A DNA stretch of 64,000 nt from Lachnospiraceae bacterium. Lineage in GTDB: Bacteria > Bacillota > Clostridia > Lachnospirales > Lachnospiraceae. Made by a program: the position numbers and the translations under genes. Where the stretch lies: NCBI GenBank assembly GCA_024680055.1, contig JAILCP010000058.1, positions 83,740-147,739 of the forward strand, in the 5' to 3' direction. Within the stretch, counting starts at the first letter, position 1. Every line of letters starts with the position of its first letter. Below the pieces are notes generated by a model, which was not told the DNA's origin, did not search any database, and saw nothing but the letters and a program-made list of their open reading frames with translations. Below, in pieces: positions 1 to 8,764 of this stretch.

Positions 1-1518
1 TTTATTAACGGACGCCAGGTCGTTGGTAAATGTCCGATTGAAGGATGCTGTTCTGAAAAAGGTTATGCAGATGAGTGTGATTTAGGTCATCAGTATTCTC
101 CGTCAGAATTGATCGATCCAATCAGTACCTTGTCCGGAGAGAAGCCGGAGCTTCGTGAGGTAACCAACTGGTATTTTGATCTGGATGAATGTATGGACAT
201 GTTAAGTGAACGTATGCAGTTTTTACAGAGAAACACCAATACAAGAAAATTTGAAATTAAAGCTATGGAGGAGTTTTTAAAGGATCCGTGTATTTATGTG
301 CAGAAAAAGCAGATGGAAGATATGGAAGATTTGGAAGCCAAATTCCCGGAGCATGAAACCATCAACGAGGAAAAGAAGCCTTCTGTTACTTTTATATTCA
401 AAAATCTTGATGGAAGAGATAAAGCAAGAGAAGTTCTTGATGAAGAAGGAATTCACTATAGAACAGGAAAAACACTGGTACCGTTCCGTCTTTCCGGAAA
501 CATTGACTGGGGTGTAAAAGTACCGGATCAGGATGATGTAAAAGGACTTACCTTCTGGGTATGGCCGGAATCCCTGTGGGCTCCGATTTCTTTTACCAGA
601 ACCTATTTAAAGGAAAAAGGGTTGCCGGATGATGAATGGAAGAAATGGTGGGAAGATGAAGATGCTTGCGTTTACCAGTTCATCGGTCAGGACAACATTT
701 ATTTCTACGGATTGGCAGAAATGGGTATGTTTGTTGGATTGAACCATGAAAAAGGGGAAAAGGTGGATATGGAGAAGGTGGTACTTCCTCATATTGTAGC
801 CAACAATCATATTTTATTCGGAGATAAAAAGGCTTCCAGCAGCGGTTCCATTAAGCCGCCAATGGCAGATGAATTATTGGAGCATTATTCTGCAGAGCAG
901 CTTCGTATGCACTTTTTAAGCCTTGGACTCCACAGCAAGTCTGTAGGATTTAAGCCACAGGTCTACATTCCTACTGAAGGTGTGGATCCGGTATTAAAGG
1001 AAGGAAACCTTTTAACCAACGTATTTAACCGTTTGATTCGTTCCTGCTTTTACTCTACACAGCAGTACTATGACGGTATTATGCCGGTGGGAGAAGTGGA
1101 TGAAAAGATTCAGACCATTTGCCGTGATTCCATCCTGGAATATGAGAGATATATGTACAATCATGAATTTCATCGTGTAACTTATGTGTTAGACAGTTTA
1201 ATTCGTGATATTAACAAACATTGGGTGAACAACATTAAAGTTGCTGAAAAGAATCAGGACGAGGAGTTACGTAAACAAATCCTTGTGGATTGCTTCTACG
1301 GAGTGAAGGTGATTACCACTTTGCTTCATCCGATTGCACCATCCGGATGTGAAATGGTAAAAGATTACTTAATGGTAGATGATCGTATTTTTGATTGGAA
1401 TTATATTTTTGAACCAATCACTGTTTTAACACAGCCACAGCATAAGTTGAAATTCTTGGAGCCAAGAGTGGACTTCTTTGAAAAACCTGCGTGCCAGTTT
1501 GAACAGAACGACAAATAA
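1..1518 (+). CDS. metG: Methionyl-tRNA synthetase, C-terminal part (5' truncated by window edge)
   Basis: Frame 1 is open from base 1 (FINGRQVVGKCPIEGCCSEKGYADECDLGHQYSPSELIDP...), upstream of the listed ATG at 109. It has the Cys-rich zinc knuckle, the KKASSSGS (KMSKS-like) segment and a class I MetRS anticodon-binding domain. Confidence 0.93.
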   Translation, partial: FINGRQVVGKCPIEGCCSEKGYADECDLGHQYSPSELIDPISTLSGEKPELREVTNWYFDLDECMDMLSERMQFLQRNTNTRKFEIKAMEEFLKDPCIYVQKKQMEDMEDLEAKFPEHETINEEKKPSVTFIFKNLDGRDKAREVLDEEGIHYRTGKTLVPFRLSGNIDWGVKVPDQDDVKGLTFWVWPESLWAPISFTRTYLKEKGLPDDEWKKWWEDEDACVYQFIGQDNIYFYGLAEMGMFVGLNHEKGEKVDMEKVVLPHIVANNHILFGDKKASSSGSIKPPMADELLEHYSAEQLRMHFLSLGLHSKSVGFKPQVYIPTEGVDPVLKEGNLLTNVFNRLIRSCFYSTQQYYDGIMPVGEVDEKIQTICRDSILEYERYMYNHEFHRVTYVLDSLIRDINKHWVNNIKVAEKNQDEELRKQILVDCFYGVKVITTLLHPIAPSGCEMVKDYLMVDDRIFDWNYIFEPITVLTQPQHKLKFLEPRVDFFEKPACQFEQNDK

Positions 1519-1532
1519 GACGCATAATTTTA

Positions 1533-1558
1533 GGGGTATGACGTTTCTGTCATACCCC
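1533..1558. terminator. Bidirectional terminator between convergent metG and AP2 gene
   Basis: GGGGTATGAC-GTTTCT-GTCATACCCC perfect 10-bp stem followed by ATTTTTAT. Confidence 0.8.
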
Positions 1559-2353
1559 ATTTTTATATGGTAAAAGTGCATGTAAGTACTTGGTTGGCAA
1601 GGTAATGGAAGAGTAGATGATGGCATATTCCCGGTTGGTACATTCATCAATGAAATTGATGGGGAAATTTTTGTCAAAACCGGCATCCTTTGCAGCATCC
1701 ACCGCCTTGTTGTAGGCAATGGCCGCTTTTATCTCATCCTGGTAGTATCCAATGATGTAATCGCCGTTTAAATGAATTTTTACCTGATAGGCATTCTTTT
1801 TACGGTGAATGCATTTGGCCACTCCAAAAAAACGATTGATCACCTCCACATTTTCGTAACGATAGTCCGTATCGTCTCCGTTGACAAAAATGTAATCTCG
1901 TCCTTTTACACCGTGAGGTTTAATTCCATAACGAGAGGTTATGGTAACCTGCATTCCATAGTCTGCCACAAAATAGTGTCCGCCCCGGGCAGAAATGGTT
2001 CTGGAACTGTAGTAGAAAAGGTCGTCCAAATCAAATTTTAAATCCAGAGTGGGAGATAAGAAGTACTGAAAATAGTTTTGCCTTACATAAATAGGTGTTT
2101 TAATGTAAATCTTGTTATCCCGAAAATTCAGTAGGGTCACAATTTTAGAAAACAAAAGAGTGGACTTTGAAAAGTCGCTGTCTATGGTAATGTCCTTGTT
2201 TTTTAAAAGTTCCATAGCATCCAAATAAGCCTTAAAAGCTACTTCTTCATCAGAGTAACTTCCAAGGCTAATGTGCTTGTTGTTGTATGTAATACCGGCG
2301 CGATAGTAGGTTTCGCCGCTTTTTTTGGTGGCCTTAGCAACTCCCGGTAACAT
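1550..2353 (-). CDS. AP2-domain protein with degenerate HNH-like centre
   Basis: Two AP2-like segments (GVAKATKKSGETYYRAGITYNNKHISLGSYSDEEVAFKAY and FFGVAKCIHRKKNAYQVKIHLNGDYIIGYYQDEIKAAIAYNKA) around YIFVNGDDTDYRYENVEVINR, which aligns without gaps to an HNH-AP2 core. Confidence 0.75.
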   Translation of the reverse strand: MLPGVAKATKKSGETYYRAGITYNNKHISLGSYSDEEVAFKAYLDAMELLKNKDITIDSDFSKSTLLFSKIVTLLNFRDNKIYIKTPIYVRQNYFQYFLSPTLDLKFDLDDLFYYSSRTISARGGHYFVADYGMQVTITSRYGIKPHGVKGRDYIFVNGDDTDYRYENVEVINRFFGVAKCIHRKKNAYQVKIHLNGDYIIGYYQDEIKAAIAYNKAVDAAKDAGFDKNFPINFIDECTNREYAIIYSSITLPTKYLHALLPYKNGV

Positions 2354-2371
2354 AAATCTCTCCTTTAAAAT

Positions 2372-2391
2372 GGAGCTGCCAAAGCAGCTCC
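2372..2391 (-). terminator. Hairpin between the MshEN/CheX-like gene and the AP2 gene
   Basis: GGAGCTGC-CAAA-GCAGCTCC, 8-bp stem. Confidence 0.5.
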
Positions 2392-2401
2392 AAAAATATC
2401 T

Positions 2402-3289
2402 TTATTTTGCAAATGTGATTAAAAAGTTTACCGTACCAAAGGTAAATGCCAATGGTAATAAATAGGTGTAACCATCCGGTGCATATAACATATTATCAAT
2501 TTCTTCCGGTGCATCAATTTCCAGTTCCACAGCATCGGAATTGGACATATTCACAACAAACAAACCATTGTGAAGATTGAGGAAATCCTGAAGAGATGCA
2601 GAAACAAATTCATCGTATTCCTCAAAATTCTCACCGGCATATCTTGATGCAAAAGCAATGGCGGCCTGTTCGTTGGTTTCAATGGCAGATTGTAACTGGA
2701 AGGAACCCTCAATGCTTTGCTTTGCACCGTAATGGGTGATGTATTCCTGGAAAGGAACCAAATCCATCGGTGTAAAATCATCGCCGATAAAACGAATCAG
2801 GTTGTTAAAGAGCAACTGTAAATAACAAACTCCAACTTCGCCGTTTCTCAAATCGCTGAAATTACAGAAGTGGGTTACCATCTTCTTAAAACGATCCTTG
2901 TGATCCTCCATCATTTCCAAATCATACAATTCGGTTTCCATTTGATAATCCGCAAGCAAACGTTCCACTTCGTCATGATTTAAAATACCCTTTTCTGTTA
3001 AGCACTGAGCCAACAAAATATAACTTGGTGGCTGCTGTTCCATAAGATTATCAAGCTGTTCCTGGGTCAGATAGCCTTCTTCAATGGCAATTTCGCCAAA
3101 GCGTTCATCACGATGAGTTTGAAGAATATATACTTTCTCTACTTCCGCAGAACTCATAAGACCTGCATGAATACAAAGAGTTCCAAGCTTGGCATGGGAC
3201 TTTCCGGCTTCTGTCATACATTCTAAAAGCTCTTCTGGAGTAATAATTGCTTTACGTAATAGATAGTTACCAAATAACTGAGTAAACAT
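2402..3289 (-). CDS. MshEN-like tandem repeat protein with C-terminal CheX-like domain
   Basis: Motifs KLGTLCIHAGLMSSAEVEKVYILQ-THRDE-RFGEIAIEEGYLTQEQLDNLMEQQ; C-terminal segment SASLQDFLNLHNGLFVVNMS resembles the CheC/CheX ExxN...G motif. Confidence 0.6.
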   Translation of the reverse strand: MFTQLFGNYLLRKAIITPEELLECMTEAGKSHAKLGTLCIHAGLMSSAEVEKVYILQTHRDERFGEIAIEEGYLTQEQLDNLMEQQPPSYILLAQCLTEKGILNHDEVERLLADYQMETELYDLEMMEDHKDRFKKMVTHFCNFSDLRNGEVGVCYLQLLFNNLIRFIGDDFTPMDLVPFQEYITHYGAKQSIEGSFQLQSAIETNEQAAIAFASRYAGENFEEYDEFVSASLQDFLNLHNGLFVVNMSNSDAVELEIDAPEEIDNMLYAPDGYTYLLPLAFTFGTVNFLITFAK

Positions 3290-3292
3290 TAG

Positions 3293-3667
3293 TTAACCCT
3301 CCACTCTATTCTTAAGTATTGTTGAAATTTGCTTGGCAACGAACGGCTTTTGAATAAAGTCGTTGGCACCTTCTTCGATGGAAGCTTTAATCAGGTTTTG
3401 CGTACCTACAGAGGATACCATAATAATGCAGGCATCATTGTCGTAGGCCTTAATGGCTTTCACGGCTTCAATTCCGTCAACTTTAGGCATCACAATATCT
3501 AAGAATACAATATCGGGATTCTCTTTCTTATATAAATCGATGGCCATTTGTCCATTGGTGGCTTCGAAGAAAAGACCGCACCCTTCTTCAATCAATACAT
3601 CCTTTAGTTGTTTTCGGGCTAAAATTGAATCATCGCAGATTAAAACTTTACAGTCTTTCAATTCCAT
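3293..3667 (-). CDS. CheY-like single-domain response regulator
   Basis: Receiver domain with CDDS, FLDIVMP, VSS and QKPF motifs; only 3 bp from the downstream gene. Confidence 0.9.
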   Translation of the reverse strand: MELKDCKVLICDDSILARKQLKDVLIEEGCGLFFEATNGQMAIDLYKKENPDIVFLDIVMPKVDGIEAVKAIKAYDNDACIIMVSSVGTQNLIKASIEEGANDFIQKPFVAKQISTILKNRVEG

Positions 3668-3779
3668 ATATGCACCTCACATAATCTACTATATAATACG
3701 TAAATTTTACAACAAATGAAACGATGTTTCAATATTATTCAACAAATAAAATGTTTCGAAATTGTGTTTTGACTTTAGG

Positions 3780-3808
3780 TTGAAAAGAAAAAGTGACAAA
3801 AGTATAAT
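3780..3808 (+). promoter_or_regulatory. Putative sigma-A promoter for the two-component operon
   Basis: TTGAAA-N17-TATAAT upstream of the response regulator at 3891. Confidence 0.55.
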
Positions 3809-3890
3809 GAAACTGTCAGTTAAACTTCACTTATCGTTCACGGGAGAAAGATACACTACTTTGGTAGAATGGAATATAGAGGAGGTATCT

Positions 3891-4577
3891 ATGTCAAATA
3901 GAATATTGGTTGTTGATGACGAAGAAAGAATCAGAGAGATTATAAAAAAATATGCAACCTTTGAGGGTTATGAAATTACGGAAGCGGAGAACGGAATGGA
4001 CGCAATTAAAATCTGTGAGGAACAGGATTTTGATTTGATCATCATGGATGTAATGATGCCGGAACTGGACGGTTTTTCCGCAGTTCGCGCCATTCGTGAA
4101 AAGAAAGATATTCCTGTTTTAATGCTGTCGGCGCGAGGTGAAGAATATGACAAGATTCACGGCTTTGAAATCGGAATTGACGATTATGTGGTGAAACCTT
4201 TTTCACCGAAGGAATTGATGATGCGTGCAAAGGTCATTATGCAGCGCAATGAAAAGAGTAATTATATTACAAATGAAGTGGAACATAAGGTATTTACCGT
4301 AGAAGGATTGGTGATTGATTTTACCGCAAGAACGGTTACCATCGACGGAGAGCGGGTGGAAATGTCACCGAAGGAATATGCACTGCTTTTTTATCTGGTG
4401 GAGAACCGCAACATCGCACTTTCCAGGGAGCGTTTGATTACGGAAGTGTGGGGGTATGATTATTACGGCGATGACAGAACCCTGGATACCCACATCAAAT
4501 TACTTCGAAATTCCCTTGGACCATATCGTAATTATTTAGTAACATTAAGAGGAGTGGGTTATAAATTTGAAGCGTAG
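3891..4577 (+). CDS. OmpR/PhoB-family response regulator
   Basis: MSNRILVVDDEERIR...IIMDVMMPELDG...VKPF plus winged helix (SRERLITEVWGYDYYGDDRTLDTHIKLLRNSLG...LRGVGYKFEA). Start chosen at 3891 because of GGAGGT upstream; the listed ORF begins at 3762. Confidence 0.9.
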   Translation: MSNRILVVDDEERIREIIKKYATFEGYEITEAENGMDAIKICEEQDFDLIIMDVMMPELDGFSAVRAIREKKDIPVLMLSARGEEYDKIHGFEIGIDDYVVKPFSPKELMMRAKVIMQRNEKSNYITNEVEHKVFTVEGLVIDFTARTVTIDGERVEMSPKEYALLFYLVENRNIALSRERLITEVWGYDYYGDDRTLDTHIKLLRNSLGPYRNYLVTLRGVGYKFEA

Positions 4578-6078
4578 TAAGATTAGTGTAAAATGGAAAA
4601 TCTATCTGTACATGATGTTGTTTTGCCTGATACTCATTGGCTTTTTATGGCTTTTTCAGATTGTTCTTCTGGAAAAATTTTACAAATCCATAAAGACAGC
4701 CGAATCCAAAGGTATATACAAACAGCTGACGGAAATGGTGAAAAATGAAGACGATAATCTGGAATCCAAAATTGATAGTATTGCAGGAAAGCACAATATA
4801 TCTGTTTTGTTGACCACAACGGATTTGAGTTATTATTATTGTGCCAACTACAATTCTACCTCATCCCTTTTAAACATGCCAACGGATATTTTTAATAAGC
4901 TGGTGGAGGAGGCCAGGGAGAACGATGGGACTTTTGATGTTACCTATATCGGAAACAATAACATCACCATGAAAGACGGAATACCGGATCTTTCCGGAGA
5001 AACGGTAACGCCACGTGATCCGGGTCATTCATTTCGCCAGAATCTTGGAATGAAAAGCGGCGAAAGTGTAATTCATGTTGCCATTATCGATGCAGACAAA
5101 ACGGAGCAGGTGCTTCTTGTCAATACGGTTTTATCACCGGTCAACTCCACCGTGGACACCTTGAAGGTACAGCTCATTGTGGTTTCTGTTATCCTGGCAA
5201 TTTTAGCACTGTTGTTTGCCTTTGCAGTCACCAATTTTGTTTCAAGGCCGATAATTATGACCAATACTTCTGCCAAAAAACTGGCGGAGGGAGATTTTTC
5301 CGTGGAATTTACCGGACAGGGATACAGGGAAATCGAAGAATTATCGGATACTTTGAATTATGCTGCAAAAGAACTTGGAAAAACCGAAGAATTTCAGCAT
5401 GAAATCATTGCAAATGTTTCCCATGATTTGAGAACGCCGTTGACCATGATTACCGGCTATGGTGAGGTAATGAGGGATTTGCCGGGAGAAAACACCCCGG
5501 AAAATGTGCAGGTCATCATTGATGAAGCCAACCGGTTAACCAACCTTGTAAACGATATGCTGGACATGTCCAAATTGCAGGCAGGTGTGCAGGTGTTGGA
5601 GCCTAGCACCTATAACTTAACTGCCAGTATTGAAGATGTACTGAAAAGGTACAATAAGTTACGAGAGCAGGAAGGCTACACCATTGATTTTCGTTGGGAC
5701 AAAGAAGCGTATGTGCAGGCAGATGAGTACAAAATCTACCAGGTAATTTACAATTTGATTAACAATGCGGTTAACTACACCGGCGAAGATAAAAGGGTGG
5801 TGGTATCGCAGATCATAAAAGAAGATGCGGTACGTATTGAAATAACCGATTCCGGCGAGGGCATTCCGAAAGAAGAATTAAAGAATGTCTGGGAGCGCTA
5901 TTACAAAATTGATAAGAACCACAAACGTTCCATTTCCGGAAGCGGACTGGGTCTATCCATTGTCAAAAATATCCTGAAACTTCACGACGCCAACTATGGT
6001 GTGGAAAGTGAAATCGGGCGGGGAAGTACCTTCTGGTTTGAACTGAAAACCACGGAAAAAGCCCAAAATAAACATTGA
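4567..6078 (+). CDS. Sensor histidine kinase
   Basis: TM, HAMP-like region, H-box NVSHDLRTPLTMI, N-box NLINNAVNY, G-boxes DSGEGIP and GSGLGLSIV; overlaps the response regulator stop. Confidence 0.9.
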   Translation: MKRSKISVKWKIYLYMMLFCLILIGFLWLFQIVLLEKFYKSIKTAESKGIYKQLTEMVKNEDDNLESKIDSIAGKHNISVLLTTTDLSYYYCANYNSTSSLLNMPTDIFNKLVEEARENDGTFDVTYIGNNNITMKDGIPDLSGETVTPRDPGHSFRQNLGMKSGESVIHVAIIDADKTEQVLLVNTVLSPVNSTVDTLKVQLIVVSVILAILALLFAFAVTNFVSRPIIMTNTSAKKLAEGDFSVEFTGQGYREIEELSDTLNYAAKELGKTEEFQHEIIANVSHDLRTPLTMITGYGEVMRDLPGENTPENVQVIIDEANRLTNLVNDMLDMSKLQAGVQVLEPSTYNLTASIEDVLKRYNKLREQEGYTIDFRWDKEAYVQADEYKIYQVIYNLINNAVNYTGEDKRVVVSQIIKEDAVRIEITDSGEGIPKEELKNVWERYYKIDKNHKRSISGSGLGLSIVKNILKLHDANYGVESEIGRGSTFWFELKTTEKAQNKH

Positions 6079-6116
6079 CCACTTTGTTAATAAAAAATGT
6101 AAATTTGGGGTAAAAC

Positions 6117-6145
6117 TTGAATAATGAGAGCTTATATTATATAAT
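6117..6145 (+). promoter_or_regulatory. Putative sigma-A promoter of the 6S-like RNA
   Basis: TTGAAT-N17-TATAAT about 7 nt before the predicted RNA start. Confidence 0.6.
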
Positions 6146-6151
6146 ACAATC

Positions 6152-6332
6152 AACACCTGAGATGTACGACACCCCTATAATTTTTGAACCTACATCTACT
6201 TAATGGGACTCTTACATTACTGATTGGATGTCAAGCCGTAGTAACTGGCGGAAGGCAGAAGATTATGTTGCGGACACCCACCTAGCTTTCGCTAGGCGTC
6301 AAAAATATAGGAACGGCACCTTGGGCTAACTA
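6152..6332 (+). ncRNA. ssrS: Probable 6S RNA
   Basis: Long noncoding stretch after a strong promoter; closing helix CCUGAG/CUUGGG; recalled clostridial 6S-like segments GAACCTACAT...TTACTGATTGGATGTC...GTAGTAACTGGCGGAAGGCAGAAG...TTATGTTGCGGACACCCACCTAGCTTTCGCTAGGCGTC. No covariance search was run. Confidence 0.65.
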
Positions 6333-6342
6333 TTAAAACATT

Positions 6343-6372
6343 AGAAGCTGCATAGATATCTATGCAGCTTCT
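6343..6372. terminator. Perfect 30-bp palindrome, likely 3' terminator after the 6S-like RNA
   Basis: AGAAGCTGCATAGATATCTATGCAGCTTCT is its own reverse complement. Confidence 0.5.
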
Positions 6373-6387
6373 TTAAGGTAATTTTAG

Positions 6388-7863
6388 ATGAAGAGAAGAG
6401 TTCGTGGGAAAGGTAAAATGAAAAACAGAAAATTAAAGAGACTTGGAATTATAGGAAGTGTATCACTTCTTTTTTTCGTGATGCTGGTTTCTTATCATGC
6501 ATACGAAAAAGAACAGCAAAAACAGGCTTTTTTACAGTCGGATGGAGCAACGGCCCAGGCAGCCAATCTGAAATATAATGATGACAGTCAAATCACCGTA
6601 TTATTGAAAAACGGTACGGATAATTTCAGAGCAGGATTTCGGGTGGTTATATCCGGAAAATACAAAAAGATTACATCTGAAAAGACCACAACCTTAAAAA
6701 GCGGTAAGGTGGTAAATTTTACCCTGGGGGCAGGAAGTAAAAAACCAAAGAAGTCAGATTGTGTCACTTTAAAACCTTTAAAAGAGGGGGGCAGAATCTA
6801 TTTTTGTGACTCAAGCGGGAAAAAAATGTCAAAAGGCTATCGGGGCAGCCTCATGGTATACCGTTTTCCAAAAGGGTACGTGGTATTAAATAAACTGCCT
6901 ATAAAACAATATTTGTACGGTGTGGTGCCAAGTGAGATGCCCTCGGGCTATCATGAGCAGGCCTTAAAAGCCCAGGCAATCTGTGCCAGAAGCTATGCTT
7001 ACAAACAGCTGATGGGAGAGCACGCTCTGAAGTATTATTATGCGGATCTGGACGATTCCACCGCATATCAGGTATACAATAAATCAAATGATGCAAAATC
7101 CACAAGAGAGGCGGTAAACACTACCAAAAATAAGGTGCTGTGGTATAAAAATGAAATTGTCACCACCTATTATTATTCCACCTCTGCAGGGGTAAGTCAG
7201 AAATATGATTTGTGGGGATTGCAGCCATCTTCCTTTGGATATTTGAAAAACAAGATTTTAAAAAAGGGATCTCTGAAAAAATCAGATCTTTCAAAGGAAG
7301 AGACGTTTCAAAAATTCATGAAGCAAAATAAGGCTTCCTTCTACGAAAAATCCTGTCGTTATTTTCGTTGGAAGGCGTCGTTGAACCTGAAAAAGTATGA
7401 CGATCAACTTTCATGGGCCATTGTGCAGCGTAAAAATCAGGCTCCAAAAACAGTTGCAATCTACAACAAGAAAGGAAAGAAGATTTCCGGCTTAAAACAT
7501 CTAGGTAAGCCAAAATCCTTAGAGGTTACAAAGCGAAGCGACGGCGGAGGCATTTTGGAACTGGTTATTCATTACAAAAAGGGAAAGGTCCGTCTGAAAA
7601 ATGAATATACCATAAGATACTGTCTGGCGGCCTGCGGAGCAAAGGTTACCTTACAGGATCACAGTATAAGCAGCGGATCCCTTCTTTTGCCAAGTGCCGT
7701 ATTTTATGTGAAAAGTGTTGAAAAAGGAAAAGTACAGTTACGAGGCGGCGGATTTGGCCATGGCCTTGGTATGAGTCAAAACTGTGCCAATGAAATGGCA
7801 AAAGAAGGAATGGGTTATAAAAAGATTTTGAAAACCTTTTATCCGGGAACAACCTTGAAATAG
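6388..7863 (+). CDS. SpoIID/LytB domain protein
   Basis: N-terminal TM; YLYGVVPSEMPSGYHEQALKAQAICARSYAY; C-terminal GGGFGHGLGMSQNCANEMAKEGMGYKKILKTFYPGTTLK. Start may instead be 6418. Confidence 0.88.
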   Translation: MKRRVRGKGKMKNRKLKRLGIIGSVSLLFFVMLVSYHAYEKEQQKQAFLQSDGATAQAANLKYNDDSQITVLLKNGTDNFRAGFRVVISGKYKKITSEKTTTLKSGKVVNFTLGAGSKKPKKSDCVTLKPLKEGGRIYFCDSSGKKMSKGYRGSLMVYRFPKGYVVLNKLPIKQYLYGVVPSEMPSGYHEQALKAQAICARSYAYKQLMGEHALKYYYADLDDSTAYQVYNKSNDAKSTREAVNTTKNKVLWYKNEIVTTYYYSTSAGVSQKYDLWGLQPSSFGYLKNKILKKGSLKKSDLSKEETFQKFMKQNKASFYEKSCRYFRWKASLNLKKYDDQLSWAIVQRKNQAPKTVAIYNKKGKKISGLKHLGKPKSLEVTKRSDGGGILELVIHYKKGKVRLKNEYTIRYCLAACGAKVTLQDHSISSGSLLLPSAVFYVKSVEKGKVQLRGGGFGHGLGMSQNCANEMAKEGMGYKKILKTFYPGTTLK

Positions 7864-7877
7864 TAAGGGGAGCAATT

Positions 7878-8735
7878 ATGTGGAAATTGTTTGCTGTAAC
7901 AAAGGAACTGGTGACAGAAATAAAAAAAGACAACGTGGGTGCATATGCGGCGCAGGCAGCATATTTTCTTATTGTGTCTGCCATTCCCTTTATGATTTTA
8001 CTGCTTACGGTAGTGCAGCATACCGCTATTTCCAGACAGCATTTAATGGAGTTGATGCGAACCTATCTTCCGGGAGAGGTGTCGCCCTTTTTAATCCGGA
8101 TTACCGGAGAGATGTATTATAAATCCGGAAGTATTGTGTGGATGGCCATTATCACCGCTTTGTGGTCCTCGGCAAAAGGTGCCCAGTATCTTTCCAGTGG
8201 TTTGAACGCCATCTATAACATCAAGGAAAACAGAAACTGGCTGATTCTCAGAATTCGAGCCATTGCCTATACCATTTTGTTTTTGGCGGGAATTATTTTC
8301 AGCATTTTATTTGTGATGCTTGGAAAATTTATACAGTCCAAAATATCCGGCTATATTCCTTGGCTTGATAGGGCGATTGAGACCATTATGAGTTGGCGCC
8401 ATTTTATTATATTTTTTGTGCTAACCCTTTTGTTCTTGTTTATTTTTAAATTTTTACCAAACAGGTATGCCACCTTTAAAAGCCAGTTGCCGGCGGCAAT
8501 CATCACTTCCTTTGCCTGGATGGCCATGTCCGGATGCATTGCCTTATATGTAAATAAATTCAACGGATTTTCCATTTACGGAAGTATGACCACCATTGTA
8601 TTGATATTGATGTATGTGTACTTTGGTATGTATTTGCTGCTTGTGTGTGCAGAAGTGGATTCAATGTACGAATACATCATCCGTGGAAAGCTTCGAAAAC
8701 TAAAAAAGGTCATGAGCGAGAAAAGAATTTCTTGA
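7878..8735 (+). CDS. YihY/BrkB-like membrane protein
   Basis: Multi-TM protein with AAQAAYFLIVSAIPFMILL...FNGFSIYGSMTTIVLILMYVYFGMYLLLVCAEVDS typical of the YihY family. Confidence 0.88.
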   Translation: MWKLFAVTKELVTEIKKDNVGAYAAQAAYFLIVSAIPFMILLLTVVQHTAISRQHLMELMRTYLPGEVSPFLIRITGEMYYKSGSIVWMAIITALWSSAKGAQYLSSGLNAIYNIKENRNWLILRIRAIAYTILFLAGIIFSILFVMLGKFIQSKISGYIPWLDRAIETIMSWRHFIIFFVLTLLFLFIFKFLPNRYATFKSQLPAAIITSFAWMAMSGCIALYVNKFNGFSIYGSMTTIVLILMYVYFGMYLLLVCAEVDSMYEYIIRGKLRKLKKVMSEKRIS

Positions 8736-8764
8736 GGTTTCAAGTGAAATGTGATATCATTTCG

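Noticed and set aside
1772-2041. 89-aa + strand ORF opposite the AP2 gene
   Set aside because: Antisense shadow of a well-supported gene; no ribosome-binding site or family similarity.
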